Source: Adiantum capillus-veneris (taxonomy: Eukaryota; Streptophyta; Polypodiopsida; Polypodiales; Pteridaceae). From it: a stretch of 64,000 bases of DNA. Position 1 is the stretch's first letter; every line of letters starts with the position of its first letter. Under the pieces are notes generated by a model, which had not been told where the DNA came from, searched no databases, and was given only the letters and a program-made list of their open reading frames with translations. The position numbers and the translations under genes were made by a program. The DNA is taken from NCBI GenBank assembly GCA_014529385.2, contig CM043960.1, positions 29,107,396 to 29,171,395 of the forward strand, read 5' to 3'. This document shows, piece after piece, positions 1 to 12,851 of the stretch.

Positions 1-29
1 CCTCTTCACAGGGTCAACAGACACATGAA

Positions 30-866
30 GTGGGTGAGTCTTCAAGACCACCACAAACGGATGATGATATATTCAGGACCCAGTTGGCTACTGCTGTGGC
101 TATGTTCACACAAGTAATGCAGAACCCGAGGTTTTTAGCGTTTTTGCAACCTCCTCTTCCGTCTCAGCAAGTTGGGTCACTGGATCATATTCAAAAGCCT
201 GTTAAGGCTCGAGCATAGGTGATTCATACTGCACAGTCAATGGAAACACTTGTACACTTGACGGAGAACATGCAGTCTCCACAACCTGTTTCTAAGGTGC
301 AAGAACAGGTGGCTGAGATGCCAGTCTTTCAAGCTGTACCAGTTCAGCCAGCCACTTTTCAGCATCCTATAGCTGGTTCTAATGGGCAGGGAAGCAACCT
401 ACAGGCTATGCAACAGGTCTTCCCACCACCTTCAGTACACCCTGGCTATTTTGGAGGTGGATCGGTATTCCAGAGCATGGCTGGTCATGCACCTGGAAAT
501 CAGTTTTACACGCCAGGAACAGTGTTCGGGGGTGCTCAAAGGATGATGCCTAACCCCATGTATGGTGTCACGGGCATGCTACCAGGGTTTCAAAGCACTC
601 AGGGCCAATTTGGGATGCCACAGGCAAATTTTGGTATGGATGGAATTACAAAACAGCAGCCAAATATGGCATTTCCAGGTCAACTTAATTGCTGTCAGGG
701 AACACAAATGAATACTAACAGTGTTCCCATGTTTCAGTCACTTCCATATGACAACTTAACGCCGCTGGAGAGGCCAACTCCGTACAAAGAAGGTGGCAAA
801 GGTGTGACTTTCACGACCTTTATAGGGTTTGATGACAGGAAGAAGGCTCTCTCATTCCTCCAATAG
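30..866 (+). pseudogene. E1 gag, N-terminal part
   Basis: This is the glutamine-, methionine- and proline-rich N-terminal part of a gypsy gag polyprotein. Its end carries a YKEGGKGVTFTTF-like stretch that aligns by eye with the FKEGGQSIKFDMF stretch before the capsid domain in E2 gag. The low-complexity Q/M/F-rich head is not shared with E2, so the two sister elements differ most here. Gag would form the virus-like particle. It is a relic, cut by the LINE at its right. Confidence 0.75.
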
Positions 867-2038
867 TTTTTTTTTTTTTTTTTTGGAGAAAAACATCCTT
901 CTATTAGTTAATGAAAACTGCCCATAGGGCTACATCCACCTCTGCAGGAGAGGGCTACAACAAGCATGATGGGGAGACTCTCCCAATGAAAAAACAGCAT
1001 ATATACAATGAGGCTAAATCAAGAGATGGGGGGAGGAAAGAGCCACACAGGTGGACAGTAGTGCCATCTGAGCACCCCCTGGACAATGGTGAAGAAAGGC
1101 CCAGGGCGCCAGAGTCGAAGGAAAGCCTCACGGCGCTCCCGCATGCGGTCCGAGCTGCCCTGTAGTCCCTCAAGCTGTCCTCTGAGAGTATGGATCAGCT
1201 CTAGCCAAAAGTCACGAACAGTCTCTGCTGGTGGCATAGGGCGAGCCTCAAAGATGCGGAAATAGCGGGCCCGCTAGATGAACCAGAGAGCTAGGCCGCT
1301 GATGAGCTCCCAACACTCCTCTCTCTCACTGCACCACTCCTGTGGAGTAAGATCTGTAGCAGGCTGGAGTGTAGGTCGCCCCCCCTGCATCACTATCATC
1401 CTGCTGGTGGAAGATAGCTCAAACTGAAGTGCCGGGTCCGTGAGGGTGGACCAAGCTGCTGCCCCCCAAGTGTACTGTCGAGCCGTGGAGAGGGCAGGCA
1501 TCAGCCGAAGAACTCGTAGCCACACCTGCTGGGCCGAGGGACAGTCCCAAAGACAGTGACGCTGACTCTCTACCAACTGGTCACAGGCTGCACATGCGGC
1601 CGAGAGACCACTATACACAAGCCAGCTCCCTACTGCTGTGGCTCTGTGTGCGACCAGCCCCCACTGGAACAAAGTGACGCGCCTCGGCTGTCTGGAGTCC
1701 CACAGCCTCTGCCAAAAAGCTGCCAAGAACTCGACTGTGAGGCCCTCCTCTTGCCAATGACGTGCTGCAGCGGGGCGGGCCTCTCTCTGTGCTGCAAGTA
1801 TATGACGTCCAAGCCGAACAGTGTACTGAAAGAAGGGGACTCCTGGGCGGTCTACAGAAGAGAAGGGGTCCCTCCATAGCCACTCACCAGAATCCCACTG
1901 TACTCGTGCCAGTGGACAACACTCCCAAGCCCATAGCCTCCAGTGTCCTGTCTCAAGAGCTGCTGGGTCAGGGTCTATGACGCAAGTCCTCCCACAGATG
2001 CCCACAACTCGGATCCTTTGGAGACAGCCATCTTCGGA
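867..2038 (-). mobile_element. LINE tail, 5'-truncated, inside E1 gag
   Basis: This is a non-LTR retrotransposon in minus orientation. A T run at 868-884, on the plus strand, is its poly-A tail. The first part copies the LINE at 22290-22984, including the 3' UTR and the C-terminal coding region, so both belong to one family. Only the last ~1.15 kb of the element is present, which is the usual 5' truncation of LINEs. The left flank is E1 gag and the right flank (from about 2039) is gag again. I find no clear target-site duplication. Confidence 0.85.
1019..2038 (-). pseudogene. LINE ORF2 C-terminus with zf-RVT domain
   Basis: The translated minus strand shows the zinc-binding domain that follows reverse transcriptase in plant L1-type LINEs. 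It begins with FWQRLWDS..RRVTLFQW, followed by CAACDQLVESQRHCLWDC (a C-x2-C...H...C pattern) and QQVWLRV. The frame meets a TAG at 1274-1276 where the sister copy (22502-22888) has a tryptophan codon, then stays open in the same frame to 1019, so the copy carries at least one nonsense change. The RT and endonuclease domains are missing. It cannot move by itself. Confidence 0.8.
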
Positions 2039-2640
2039 TGACCAAGCAAGATACAATCAATGCTTATTGTGAAAGATTCTGGAGCTCTTTTCTACTTGCC
2101 TCTTCATTCAAGAAGATCTCATTCAGAGAACAGATTGAGCGGTTTACCTTGGGTCTACCTACAGAGATCCGAGATCACTGCTTGGAACAGAAGTCAGCTT
2201 CTATTTAGGAGTTGATGAGTCATGCGAAGCGGGGCTTTGCCATTCACTTTGACAGTTTGACCTACCCCACAGATAAGGCCATGACACAACGAGCCGAACA
2301 GACTTCTGGGAATGAAAGTAGAAAGAAAAAGAGCAACCCAGAGAAAAATGATGCACGACCCAAGCTTACTCCTGAGGAGAGAGCTCGCTTCATTAGAGAG
2401 GGGAAGTGCTTTGGATGCGGGGAACATGGACATATCCCCGCGAAGTGTCCTAAAAAGGCACAGAAAGAATAGAATGATAAAGACGACAACAGGTCTGAGA
2501 GTTCGAGAGCAGCTGAGGAATGTGGCAGAAAAGGCAGATAGAAAAGCAGAATTGGTATCACATGGCGTGGGACCTGCACCGAATCTAATGAATGAAAGTA
2601 CAAACTTTGCCGCTCTTGGGGCAAAGTGAAGGATCAGGAA
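2039..2640 (+). pseudogene. E1 gag, C-terminal part with CCHC knuckle
   Basis: The end of the capsid region (FTLGLPTEIR-like) is followed by a basic stretch and one retroviral zinc knuckle, CFGCGEHGHIPAKC, at about 2410-2450. This knuckle binds RNA during packaging in gypsy elements. The sequence aligns with E2 at about 9485-9960. It is a relic. Confidence 0.8.
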
Positions 2641-5600
2641 GCTCTTTTGAAGGAGACAAGGCCAACTTCTTTTCACTTGGAATTGGCGGCTCGATTTGGA
2701 ATTACGCTCGACAGACTAACGCCACAGGCAGAGGTAGTTCGACTGGCACCCGGATGGGATGTTGCCATTACACCGAGCATTGGAAAAATTTGTTTGCAAT
2801 GACAGGGGTGTTCAGGGCACGCGAGTGACATTCTACTCAGGATCCCTTGGTACCACAAGAACTATGCTGTGGTTGACTACCGGGGAAAGAAAGCGACTTT
2901 GATAAATGAAGGGCTTAGAGATTGTACTTGATGAACTTCAGTTTCTTACTCATTCTTTTGGGAGAGAACTGAACATTGGATAAAGGTTGAATATGTTTTA
3001 ACCTGATCAAAAGAACGCCAAGACTTTTCTCCACACTCATGCCGATTGCTTTTCAGAGGGCCTGAAGATCAAACCATTGATCTGATACCTGGAAGCACGC
3101 CACCGAATCGGCCACCTTATCGTGTGATCCGAGTACAGAATGAAAAGATTATGAACCAAGTGAAAGACCTCTTGGAAAAGGGTCTTCTCCAGCCTAGTAC
3201 TTCACCGTATTGCTCTCCAGTGTTGTTGGTTTTGAAGAAAGACGGATCTTGGAGAATGTGCATCGATTACAGCACTCTCAACGAAATCACCATCAAGAAC
3301 AGATTTCCGATTCCTAGGATCGATGATATACTGAACAGGTTACAGGGATCCTCGTGCTTTAGCAGGATTGACTTGAAGAGTGGATATCATCAGATCAGGA
3401 TAGTGCCGGGAGACGTCTACAAGACAGCTTTTCGGACGACTTTTGGGTTATTTGAGTTTTTGGTAAGCCTTTTGGCTTAACCAATGCTCCTGCGACATTT
3501 AACCGGATGATGGACATGATTTTTCGAGAGTACAGGCTATTTGCTGGCACTTTCTTTGACGACATCATTGTTTTGTCCAAGAATGAGGTAGAACACAGAG
3601 ATCATCTGCTTCAAGTCTTTCAGGCATTACGAGATCACACGTTAGTGATTAATGCAAAGAAAAGTGAATTTTTCCTACCAGAGATACACTTTTTGGGACA
3701 CATTGTGTTAGCAGAGCAGGAGTGCAAATGGACCCGGCCAAGATAGAGACTATCCGTGATTGGCCCGATTTGAGGAATGTCCATGAAGTTAGAAGCTTCT
3801 TGGGACTGTGTTTGTACTATAGGCGGTTCATACGAAAGTTTGCAGAGGTTGCTTCCCCTTTGCATACCTTGACACAGAAAGGAGTACCTTTTCCGTGGGG
3901 ACCCACAAAGGTGACTGCCTTTCGGACATTGAAAGAGAAATTGACAACGGGACCTATTTTGACTTTGCTGGACTTGCAAAAGTCATTTAAAGTATATTGT
4001 GATGCTTGTGGTCGTAGTCTGGGTACGGTCTTGATGCAAGAAGGCCATGTCATTGCTCACGAGAGCCGATTGTTCTCTAGGCCGGAGATGACAGCAGAGA
4101 TATATGAGAAAGAGCTTTCGGCAGTGATCCATGCTCTTACTCAGTGGCGGCACTACCTACTCGGAGCGGATTTTACTGTCTTTACAGACCATCAGAGTTT
4201 GCGCTACTTCTTGTCACAGAAGCAGCTTTCGGAAAAGCAGATGCGGTGGGCGAACATCTTGTCACAGTTTCACTTCCAGATTGTCCATGTGCAAGGACAG
4301 AAGAATGTGGTGGCAGATGCTTTGTCTCGGAAACCGTTGGTTTTGGCTATTTCCGCGATACATCATAGGAGCGTCGAGGATATGGTCGATCAGTATGCCA
4401 CAGATACAGATTTTGCAGATATTTTCACACGGATACGGGATAGGGAGACAGTAGCTGGATACTCCCTTCGGGAAGGCTACTTGATGAAAAAGACTATGTT
4501 GTGCGTTACACAGCCGTCGAGGGAAAAGGTTATGACTGAATGTCACTGTCCACCTTTTACGAGTCACCACAGCATTGCTACCACCATGAAAGGGGTAGAG
4601 AGATATTTCTTTTGGCCGTGACTCAAAAAGGACTTGGAAGAGTTGTGCGTAGTATGCCAAAAGGTCAAGTTTGACAGGCATAAGGCACAGGGATTGTTAC
4701 ACCCTTTACCCATACCCACCCGCCCCTGGGAAAATATTGAAATGGATTTCATTTTTTTTTATCTCCCGAGAACACAAAATGATCACGATGATTTTCCGAT
4801 TACATGGCAGTCTGAGACGATTGTCTCCGACAGAGACCCCAGATTTATGAGTTTGTTTTGGAAGGCAATTTGGGAGAACATTGGCACGCGGTTGCAGTTC
4901 TCGTCATCGTTCCACTTGCAGACTGACGGGCAATTTGAGATTGCCAATTCAGTGATTTTAGATTTATTGAAGTCTTGTATCTCGGATTAGAAGACTCAAT
5001 GGGAAAAGAATTTACCTTTGGTGGAATTTGCCTACAATAACACGATACACTCTTCGACGGGGAAGACGCCATGTGAGATTGTTGAAAGTGCTGCGAAGGT
5101 TCCATTCTTCCTGAGCACGAAATCAAATATGTGAAGCGGATGAATATTCGCGAGATTTGGATACGGCTATTGCCAAGGTTCGCAAGACTTTGTAGGAGTC
5201 TCAAGAACAACTGAAAAGGGCAGCGGATCGCCATCGTCACGACTTGAAATTGAAGGAGAATGATTGGGTGCTCTTACTTTTAAGGAGGCACGCCTAAGAA
5301 AGAAAAAGGGAAAGGAGAGGCTTTTTCCAAAGCTTAGTATGCGATACTACGGACCTTTCCAGATCACTGACAACGTAAATGATGTCTCCTTCCGAGTGGA
5401 ACTGCCAGATACTTGGAGGATTCATAATGCATGGCATGTGAGTCTCTTGAACCCTATTAAGGGTGATGTGCCTGATGATGGGGAGCCTGATGAGCAACCC
5501 GAAGTGGAAGAAAACGAGGAGATCCTTGTTCTTGAACAGATTTTGGCACATAACGATACGAAGAAAGGTAAAGTCCGAAGGCGGTTCTTGGTTAAGTTCA

Positions 5601-5698
5601 AGAACTTTCCTGCATTTGATGCGAAGTGGATGGAGGAGGAGGACCTAGCAGATACTCCTCGGATTGTGAAACTTTATCTCGATGTTTTGGTTTAGCAT
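2641..5698 (+). pseudogene. E1 pol: protease, RT, RNase H, integrase, chromodomain
   Basis: This is a pol relic with domains in standard Ty3/gypsy order. Protease remains lie near 2650-2880. RT spans about 3060-3740, with SFLGL and a FFDDII active-site motif. RNase H spans about 3960-4330 (YCDACGRSLG, then FTDHQSL). The integrase zinc-binding and core regions span about 4500-5150. The C-terminal part with a chromodomain (RRFLVKFKNFPAFDAKWMEE) is at about 5570-5690. Chromodomains of this class are thought to guide insertion to heterochromatin. It is broken in many places. Confidence 0.9.
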
Positions 5699-6289
5699 AG
5701 TCTACTCCAAACGGAACCCATAATTCAACTTGGCCGGAGATCTGGTGCAGTGGGATGCACAAGAGGGGAGTCACTCCGCTCCTTTGTCAATAGATGTCTC
5801 GATTTGATACTAAAGTCACTGATGTCTCTTTGAGCTTCAGGGATACTGAGAGCTGACAATATTTTTCTGGATGGCTTTATGAAATGGAATTCCTGATAAT
5901 GATACTGATTTGTTCTTGACTTCTTGTGAGTGCATTAACTGATAGACGAAATGACTGCAGCATTTTGGTCTGATTGATCTCGAATAGACATGGTTGCAAT
6001 AGGGGTTAGTCAATCGGACATCGATGAGGTCCCGATTGGACCTAGATGTGATTGCTAGCTACATTGCCGATAAATCATGGTCTAAGATCCAAATGAATGT
6101 TGAATGTCCTGTGATGTCTGGTGATGTCCTGTGATGTCGTGTGATGTGACTGTCGATTTTGCACATGTGCTAGATGTGTGATCCTAGTACGTAGGTACTA
6201 ACAGTCAGTGTCTGCTAAGACGGTTTATGGCTTTTGTCGGTTTTGCAGGCGTAATCGCGGTCGATTATAATGCTTTCAAGAGGGGGGTA
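5699..6289 (+). other. E1 3' untranslated region with short tandem repeats and purine tract
   Basis: This is non-coding sequence between the chromodomain end and the 3' LTR. It matches E2 at about 20275-20753 almost throughout, so it is a real part of the family. A short array of about 10-bp TGATGTCCTG-like units lies at 6108-6152. The purine tract CAAGAGGGGGGTA just before the LTR (about 6278-6289) would prime plus-strand DNA synthesis. Confidence 0.8.
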
Positions 6290-6851
6290 TGTCACAAAGT
6301 GATGACGTGGCGGACAACAGAAACCCTAATTTCTGCCAGAAACCCTAAAATTCTTGCAAACCCTAGTTTCTACCAAAAACCCTAATTTCCGGAAATTACG
6401 GAGGTGTTATTATTTTATTTTTTTTTGGGGAAATTTTGAGCGACGCAAATCTCTGCTTTTTCCTATGATTTGGGAGAAAGAGAGAGAAAAAGATAACTTG
6501 CTTTTTTATTGGCTCTCATTGAGAGAGAGAGAATCTGTTTTTGCTTTCAAGCTATCGGGGCTTTGCTTTTGGGCATCCCTTGTAACCTTTAAATTAGTGG
6601 TGAGGGCCTCACTTCTCAGAGCATCTGGACGCAGAGTCTGAGAGTGAAACCCTAACCGTTCTCTTGTACTTTAATGATTGATTAATACAAAAAGAAATAC
6701 CGAAAGGGGCGCCAGTCTTTGGGGCCAATATCTCTAGGCACGGAATTCCGCCGGGCCAGTGCAAATCTATTGTGATCTGTGAATTGTTTTGAAGTGGTTA
6801 TTTGGTGTTGTCGCGGTCGATTCTTGACTTGGAGTGTCCAAGTCTGTTACA
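6290..6851 (+). repeat. E1 3' LTR
   Basis: The LTR begins TGTCACAAAGTGATGACGTGGC and ends GTCCAAGTCTGTTACA. It has the same ends as the two E2 LTRs. Near its start are several AAACCCTAA (telo-box-like) motifs, then an AG-rich stretch at the place where the E2 LTRs carry a long (AG)n tract. It is 562 bp long. Confidence 0.92.
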
Positions 6852-7459
6852 AATTGCTATTGGCTTAGAGAAAGTCAAGGAATGCCAAGCTCGTGATTTC
6901 ATGAATGACATGCAAGAAATGCTCGAATTGGCTAAAGATAGTATAAGAACGGCTCGTGATCGAGTCACTACTTATGCTAATCAAAAGAGATCTCCAAGGA
7001 CTCTTGATGTGGGACAATGGGTCTATCTGACGATACCCAAGGATTCCAAGACTATGCGAACAGGAAAGCATTATAAGCTTTCAGCTAGATATTGTGGTCC
7101 GCTCTTGATCACAAAGAAAATTGGCCAAGTAGCCTACAAATTGGCTCTTCTTTCGGATGTTAGTGTACATCCAGTGTTTCATGTCAGCCGCCTTAAATTA
7201 AAATTGGGCGAAGCCGACGTTGTTGTGCCTATTGAGGAAAATGTATGGCAAGATATGCAAACTGAGTATATTCCTCAAGAACCTGAGGCAGTTTTAGATC
7301 ATTGTACCCGTCATTCGCGCCAAAAGGCTTATGACGAGTACTTAATTAAATGGAAGGGTCAATCTGAAAGGTTGCTACTTCGGAACCAGTTAGAGCTCTG
7401 AAAGCTCAATATCCCCACTTCATTGACGAGGACATCAATGGTTCTTAAGGGGGGAAGTA
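6852..7459 (+). pseudogene. E4: integrase C-terminus and chromodomain of another gypsy element
   Basis: The reading frame from about 6852 to 7400 encodes the tail of a gypsy integrase. It has a long helix (QARDFMNDMQEM..), the basic SH3-like region with GQWVYLTIPK and KLSARYCGPLLI, the HPVFHVSRLK motif and a chromodomain (YDEYLIKWKGQS). It is not the E1/E2 family. A purine tract, AAGGGGGGAAG, lies at 7447-7457, directly before its LTR. The rest of E4 would lie left of E1, outside the window. It is a fossil, only partly seen. Confidence 0.85.
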
Positions 7460-7671
7460 TGTTATGTCCCGCTCACAGGAGAGGGGGATCTAGCCCAAAC
7501 GCCGTCGAGATGGACGTCCAGTGTCCGGGCGGACGTAGTGTGAACACGGCCAGTGTGGCCGGCCATTATTATGAAAGGGAGGCCAAGGCCTCATTTGCAG
7601 TTATCGACCCCCACTGGTAGAGTGCTAGTGGTTAGCCCACGAGGCTAGGAGTGCGCGAGGTCACCTCGAGG
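7460..7671 (+). repeat. E4 3' LTR, left part
   Basis: The LTR starts TGTTATGTCCCGCTCACAGG right after the purine tract of E4. It is cut at 7671 by the insertion of E2 and appears to resume at 21481. The last five bases, CGAGG, make a near-match with TGAGG after the far end of E2. Confidence 0.7.
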
Positions 7672-8349
<678 letters not shown>

Positions 8350-8350
8350 G

Positions 8351-8362
8351 TGGTATCAGAGC
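8351..8362 (+). other. E2 primer-binding site (tRNA-iMet)
   Basis: TGGTATCAGAGC is complementary to the 3' end of plant initiator-methionine tRNA. It lies one base after the 5' LTR. Priming of minus-strand DNA at such a site is known for most plant LTR elements. Confidence 0.93.
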
Positions 8363-8418
8363 ATGGCCGATTTCTCTTCTATGGGAAATCCTATCCCAAA
8401 TTTTTTTCGCAGCACCTA

Positions 8419-9960
8419 TGGCTTCACGCAAGGATCGGTTGACTCCCTCTGCATCCGGGGATGCGGCAAGGGATCACAACGAAGATTCCGGCAAGGAGTA
8501 TGGCCTGCCTCGGCCTACTCAGGTGGAGCATCGAGAGATGGAGCGTCGTCAATTGATCGGCGATGCAACAAAGATGATGCTCAATTTTGTGAAGGACCCA
8601 AACTTTGCAAAATATATGAGCGAGACTTCTTTTCAGGAAGTGCATGCGCAGTGGCAGAAAACCACACCACCACCCCCAAAACCCGCTCTCAAGAAACCTT
8701 CTGCTCACAAGAAATATTCAGAGAAGGAACTAGAAGAGGTGGTTGATGCACGGATTCCTCAGCTGTTTGACGTGCAAAACAAAGCTAAAAAGCACGGCAA
8801 AAAGAAAAAGAAAGGCACTGACTTCCCGGGCTATTTGGGTTGTCAATCGACATTTGAAAAGGCAAAGAAACAGAAGAAGCGTGTTCGATTTGAAGAAGTA
8901 CCCAGTTCTTCTTCTTCCTCTTCTTCTGACAGTTCTTCTAGCTCATCTGACTCGAGCGAAGAAGACCGCAAAGACAAAAAGTGAAGCAAGAAACAACGCT
9001 TCGGAAAGGGCAAGAAAAAGGCAAAAGAAGTCTAAATTTCGTCCAATGAGTGACAGTTCTACAGAGGACTCGTCTACAGACAGTTCAGACTATGACGACA
9101 GCAACTTTTATGCAAAGAAGAAGAATTTTTATAAAGCCAACCAATATGAATTTCTGGAAGATAAAAGCAAGAAAGTCCGAGAGTTTAAGGAAGGTGGACA
9201 GTCAATTAAATTCGACATGTTTTCGGGATATATAGATGCTTCGAAGGCTTTGTCTTTTGTGCAGCAGTTTGACATCGCTTTCCCGGGAGTACGATGCTCA
9301 AAGCACTCTAAGATTCAAAGAGCTGCCTCTTACTTTAAGGGGAATGCTCGAACTTGGTGGTCCACGCTTCTTTTAAACAAGACTGCGCCAGTTAAATGGT
9401 TGAAATTTAAGAAGATTTTTATTTCTTCTTGGCTGACTCAAGAGTATGAACGCGATATACGAGCTGCTTGGAACCATTTTCGGATGACCAAGAAAGATAC
9501 AGTGGACACTTATTGCGAGAGATTATGGAGCTCTTTTCTACCCGCCTCTTCATTCAAGAAGACCTCGTTCAGAGAACAGAATGAGCGGTTTACCTTGGGT
9601 CTACCTACAGAGATCCGAGTTCACTGCTCGGAACAGAAGTCAGCTTCTATTCAGGAGTTGATGAGTCATGCGAAACAGGGTTTTGCCATTCACTCTGGTA
9701 GTCTGACCTACCCCACTGATAAGGTCATGACACAACGAGCCCAACAGACTTCAGCAAATGAAAGTAGAAAGAGAAAGAGAAAGAGCAACCCAAAAAAGAA
9801 GGATGCACGACCCAAGCTTACTCCGGGGGAACATGGACATATCTCCGCGAAGTGCCCTAAAAAGGCACAGAAAGAACAGAATGACAAGGACGACGAAAGG
9901 CCTGAGAGTTCGAGAGCAGTTGAGGAACGTGGAAGAAAAGGCAAGATGAAAACAGGACTG
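8419..9960 (+). pseudogene. E2 gag
   Basis: A reading frame starting MASRKDRLTPSASGD opens shortly after the PBS. It is followed by a lysine- and proline-rich stretch, a serine-rich acidic stretch (about 8905-8970), the capsid domain (about 9180-9660; FKEGGQSIKFDMFSGY, ARTWWSTLL, RFTLGLPTEIRVH) and a basic tail. It is a relic of a gypsy gag with a few breaks. Confidence 0.85.
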
Positions 9961-12851
9961 GTTCCAGATTGTGTGGGTACCAATCTCAACACAATGGGCG
10001 AGAGTATAGAACTTTGCCGAGCTTGGGGCAAAGTGAAAGACCAAGAGGCCCTGATCTTCTTTGATGGAGGAGCCAAGGCCAACTTTATTTCACCGGAATT
10101 GGCGGAGCGGCTCGAGATCACTCTCGATCGGATGGGACCACTTGCAGAGGCTGTTCTAGCGGCACCCGGCAGGGACATAGCCATTACACCTGTCATTGGC
10201 AAACTTCAGTTGCATTGTTAGGGGTATTTGGGGCATGAGGACTTTTCAATAATGCCTTTGGAAGGTTGTGATGTTCTCTTGGGAATTCCCTAGTACCACA
10301 AGAACAACGCTATGGTCGACTATCGGGCGAGGAAAGCGACTTTGACTACAGAGAAGGGCAAAACCATTGTACTTGAGATTAAACTGAAGGGCGAGTCTAT
10401 CCCTATTGTATCGGCTTCGGCCATTTCTAAATTAATGAAATCCAGTCTGTTTGTTTACTCGATCTTTATAAAAGAGTTAAGTGATAAGGATAGGACAAAT
10501 ACGTCAAAACTTGCTAAGAACGCCAAGATTTTCTCCACTCTCACGCCGATTGCTTCTCAGAGGGCCTACCAGGCGAGTTACCACCTGCTCGTCTCGAAGA
10601 TCATGCCATTGATCTGATACTTGGAAGCACACCACCGAACTGGCCACCTTACCGTGAGAGCCGACCACAGAATGAAGAGATTATGAACGAAGTGAAAGAC
10701 CTCTTGGAAAAGGGTCTTGTCTAGCCTAGTACTTCACCGTATTGCTCTCCGGTGTTGTTGGTTTCGAAGAAAGACGGATCTTGGAGAATGTGCATCGATT
10801 ATAGAGCTCTCAACAAAATCACCATCAAGAACAGATTTTTTATTCCTAGGATCGATGATATACTCCACAGATTACAGGGATCCTCGTGCTTTAGCAGGAT
10901 TGATTTGAAGAGTGGATATCATCAGATCAAAATCGCGCCGACTTTTGGGTTATTTGAGTTTTTGGTGATGCCTTTTGGCTTAACCAATGCTCCTGCGACA
11001 TTTAACCGGATGATGGACAGGATTTTTCGAGAGTACAGGCTATTTGTTGGCACTTTCTTTGATGATATCATTGTTTTCTCCAAGAATGAGGCAGAACATA
11101 GAGATCATCTGCTTCAGGTCTTTCAGGTATTACGAGATGACAAGTTAGTGATTAATGCAAAGAAAAGTGAATTTTTCCTACCATAGATACACTTTTTGGG
11201 ACACATTGTCTCAGCAGCAGCGGGAGTGCAAATGGATCCGGCCAAGATAGAGACTATCCGTGATTGGCCCGATTTGAAGAATTTCCATGAAGTTAGAAGC
11301 TTCTTGGGATTGTGTTCGTACTACAGGCGGTTCATTCGAAAGTTTGCTTCCTCTTTGCATATCTTGACACGGAAAGGAGTCCCTTTCTCATGGGGACCCA
11401 CAGAGGTGACTGCCTTTCAGACATTGAAAGAGAAATTGACTACGGGACCAGTTTCGACTCTGCCGGACTTGCAGAAGTCTTTTGAAGTATATTGTGATGC
11501 TTGTGGTCGTAGTCTGGGTGCGGTCTTAATGCAAGTATGCCATGTCATTTCTTACGAGAGCCGATCGTTCTCAAGGCCGGAAATGATAGCACAGATTTAT
11601 GAGAAAGAGCTTTTGGCGGTTATCCATGCTCTTACTCAGTGGCGGCATTACCTACTCGGAGCGGATTTTACTGTCTTTACAGACCATCAGAGTTTGCGCT
11701 ACTTCTTGTCACAGAAGCAGCTATGGAAAAGCAGATGCAGTGGGCGAACATCTTGTCACAGTTTCACTTCCAGATTGTCCATGTTCAAGGACAGAAGAAT
11801 GTGGTGACAGATACTTTGTCTCGGAAGCAGTTGGTTCTGGCTATTTTTGCGATACATCATAGGAGCTTCGAGAATATGGTCCACCAGTATGCCACAGATA
11901 CAGATTTTGCAGACGTTTTCACACAGATACGGGATGGGGAGACAATAGCGGGATATTCCATTTGGGATGGCTACTTGATAAGAAAAACCATGTTGTGCGT
12001 TACACAGCCGTTGAGAGAAAAGGTTATGACTGAATGCCACTGTCCACCTTTTATGGGTCACCGCGGCATCGCTACCACCATGAAAGGGGTAGAGAGATAT
12101 TTCTTTTGGCCGAGATTCAAGAAGGATGTGGAAGAGTTTGTGCGCAGTTGCTTGGTATGCTAGGAGGTCATGTTTTGACAGGCATAAAGCACAGGGATTG
12201 TTACAGCCTTTGTCCATACCCACCCGCCCCTAGGAAAGTATTGCGATGGATTTCATTTTTGATCTCCCGAGAACACAGAGTGGTCACGATGGTATCTGGA
12301 TTGTTATTGACAGATTTAGCAAACAGGCTCATTTCATTCCAGTGAAGAAAACAGTCAAGCCGGATCACTTAGTGAGACTGTTTGTGGCCCAGATCTTTAG
12401 ATTACATGGCATGCCTGAGACGATTGTCTCCGACAGGGACCCCAGATTTACGAGTTTGTTTTGGAAGGCAATTTGGGAGAACATTGGCACGCGGTTGCAG
12501 TTCTCGTCATCGTTCCACCTGCAGACTGACGGGCAATCTGAGATTGCTAATTCAGTGGGTTTAGATTTATTGAAATCTTATATCTCGAAGCAGAAGACTC
12601 AATGGGAAAAGTATCTACCTTTGGTGGAATTTGCCTACAATAACACGATACACTCTTCGATGGGGAAGGCGCCATTTGAGATTGCTGAATGTGTTCCGAA
12701 GGTTCCACCCTTCCTAAGCACGAAAGATAAGATTTTTGAAGCGGATGAGTATACGCGCGACTTAGACACGGCTTTTGCCAAGGTCCGCGAGGCTTTGCAA
12801 AAATCTCAAGAACAATAGAAAAAGGCAGCGGATCGCCATCTTCGCGATTTG
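9961..12851 (+). pseudogene. E2 pol up to the E3 insertion
   Basis: The protease domain lies near 10010-10300 (FFDGGAKANFISPELAERL). RT follows at about 10700-11240 ([26 protein letters not shown]). RNase H spans about 11480-11840 (YCDACGRSLGAV). The integrase zinc-binding and core regions span about 12000-12780 (DFIFDLPRTQ, FHLQTDGQSEIAN). The frame is cut by E3 at 12851, and the E2 sequence continues at 20145. It is a fossil with several breaks. Confidence 0.9.
12847..12851 (+). repeat. Target-site duplication of E3 (left copy)
   Basis: ATTTG lies directly before the E3 5' LTR and again at 20145-20149 directly after the 3' LTR. Across the insertion, E2 sequence reads on as in E1 near 5235-5260. 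This proves that E3 jumped into E2. Confidence 0.95.

Larger units (their letters stand above)
1..6851 (+). mobile_element. E1: old Ty3/gypsy chromovirus, 5' end outside window
   Basis: This is a Ty3/gypsy LTR retrotransposon in plus orientation, read in the order gag, CCHC knuckle, protease, reverse transcriptase, RNase H, integrase, chromodomain, purine tract, 3' LTR. The 5' LTR lies left of the window. The chromodomain after the integrase places it in the chromoviruses. The LTR and pol are close to those of E2 (7672-21480), so E1 and E2 are one family. A LINE tail sits inside gag. It is a fossil with many breaks (more than ten by eye) and is clearly not whole. Its right end abuts the integrase end of a different element (E4). 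Confidence 0.93.

Noticed and set aside
8351-8362. tRNA-like TGGTATCAGAGC strings at several places
   Set aside because: They are primer-binding sites next to LTRs, with no cloverleaf around them; no tRNA gene was seen.
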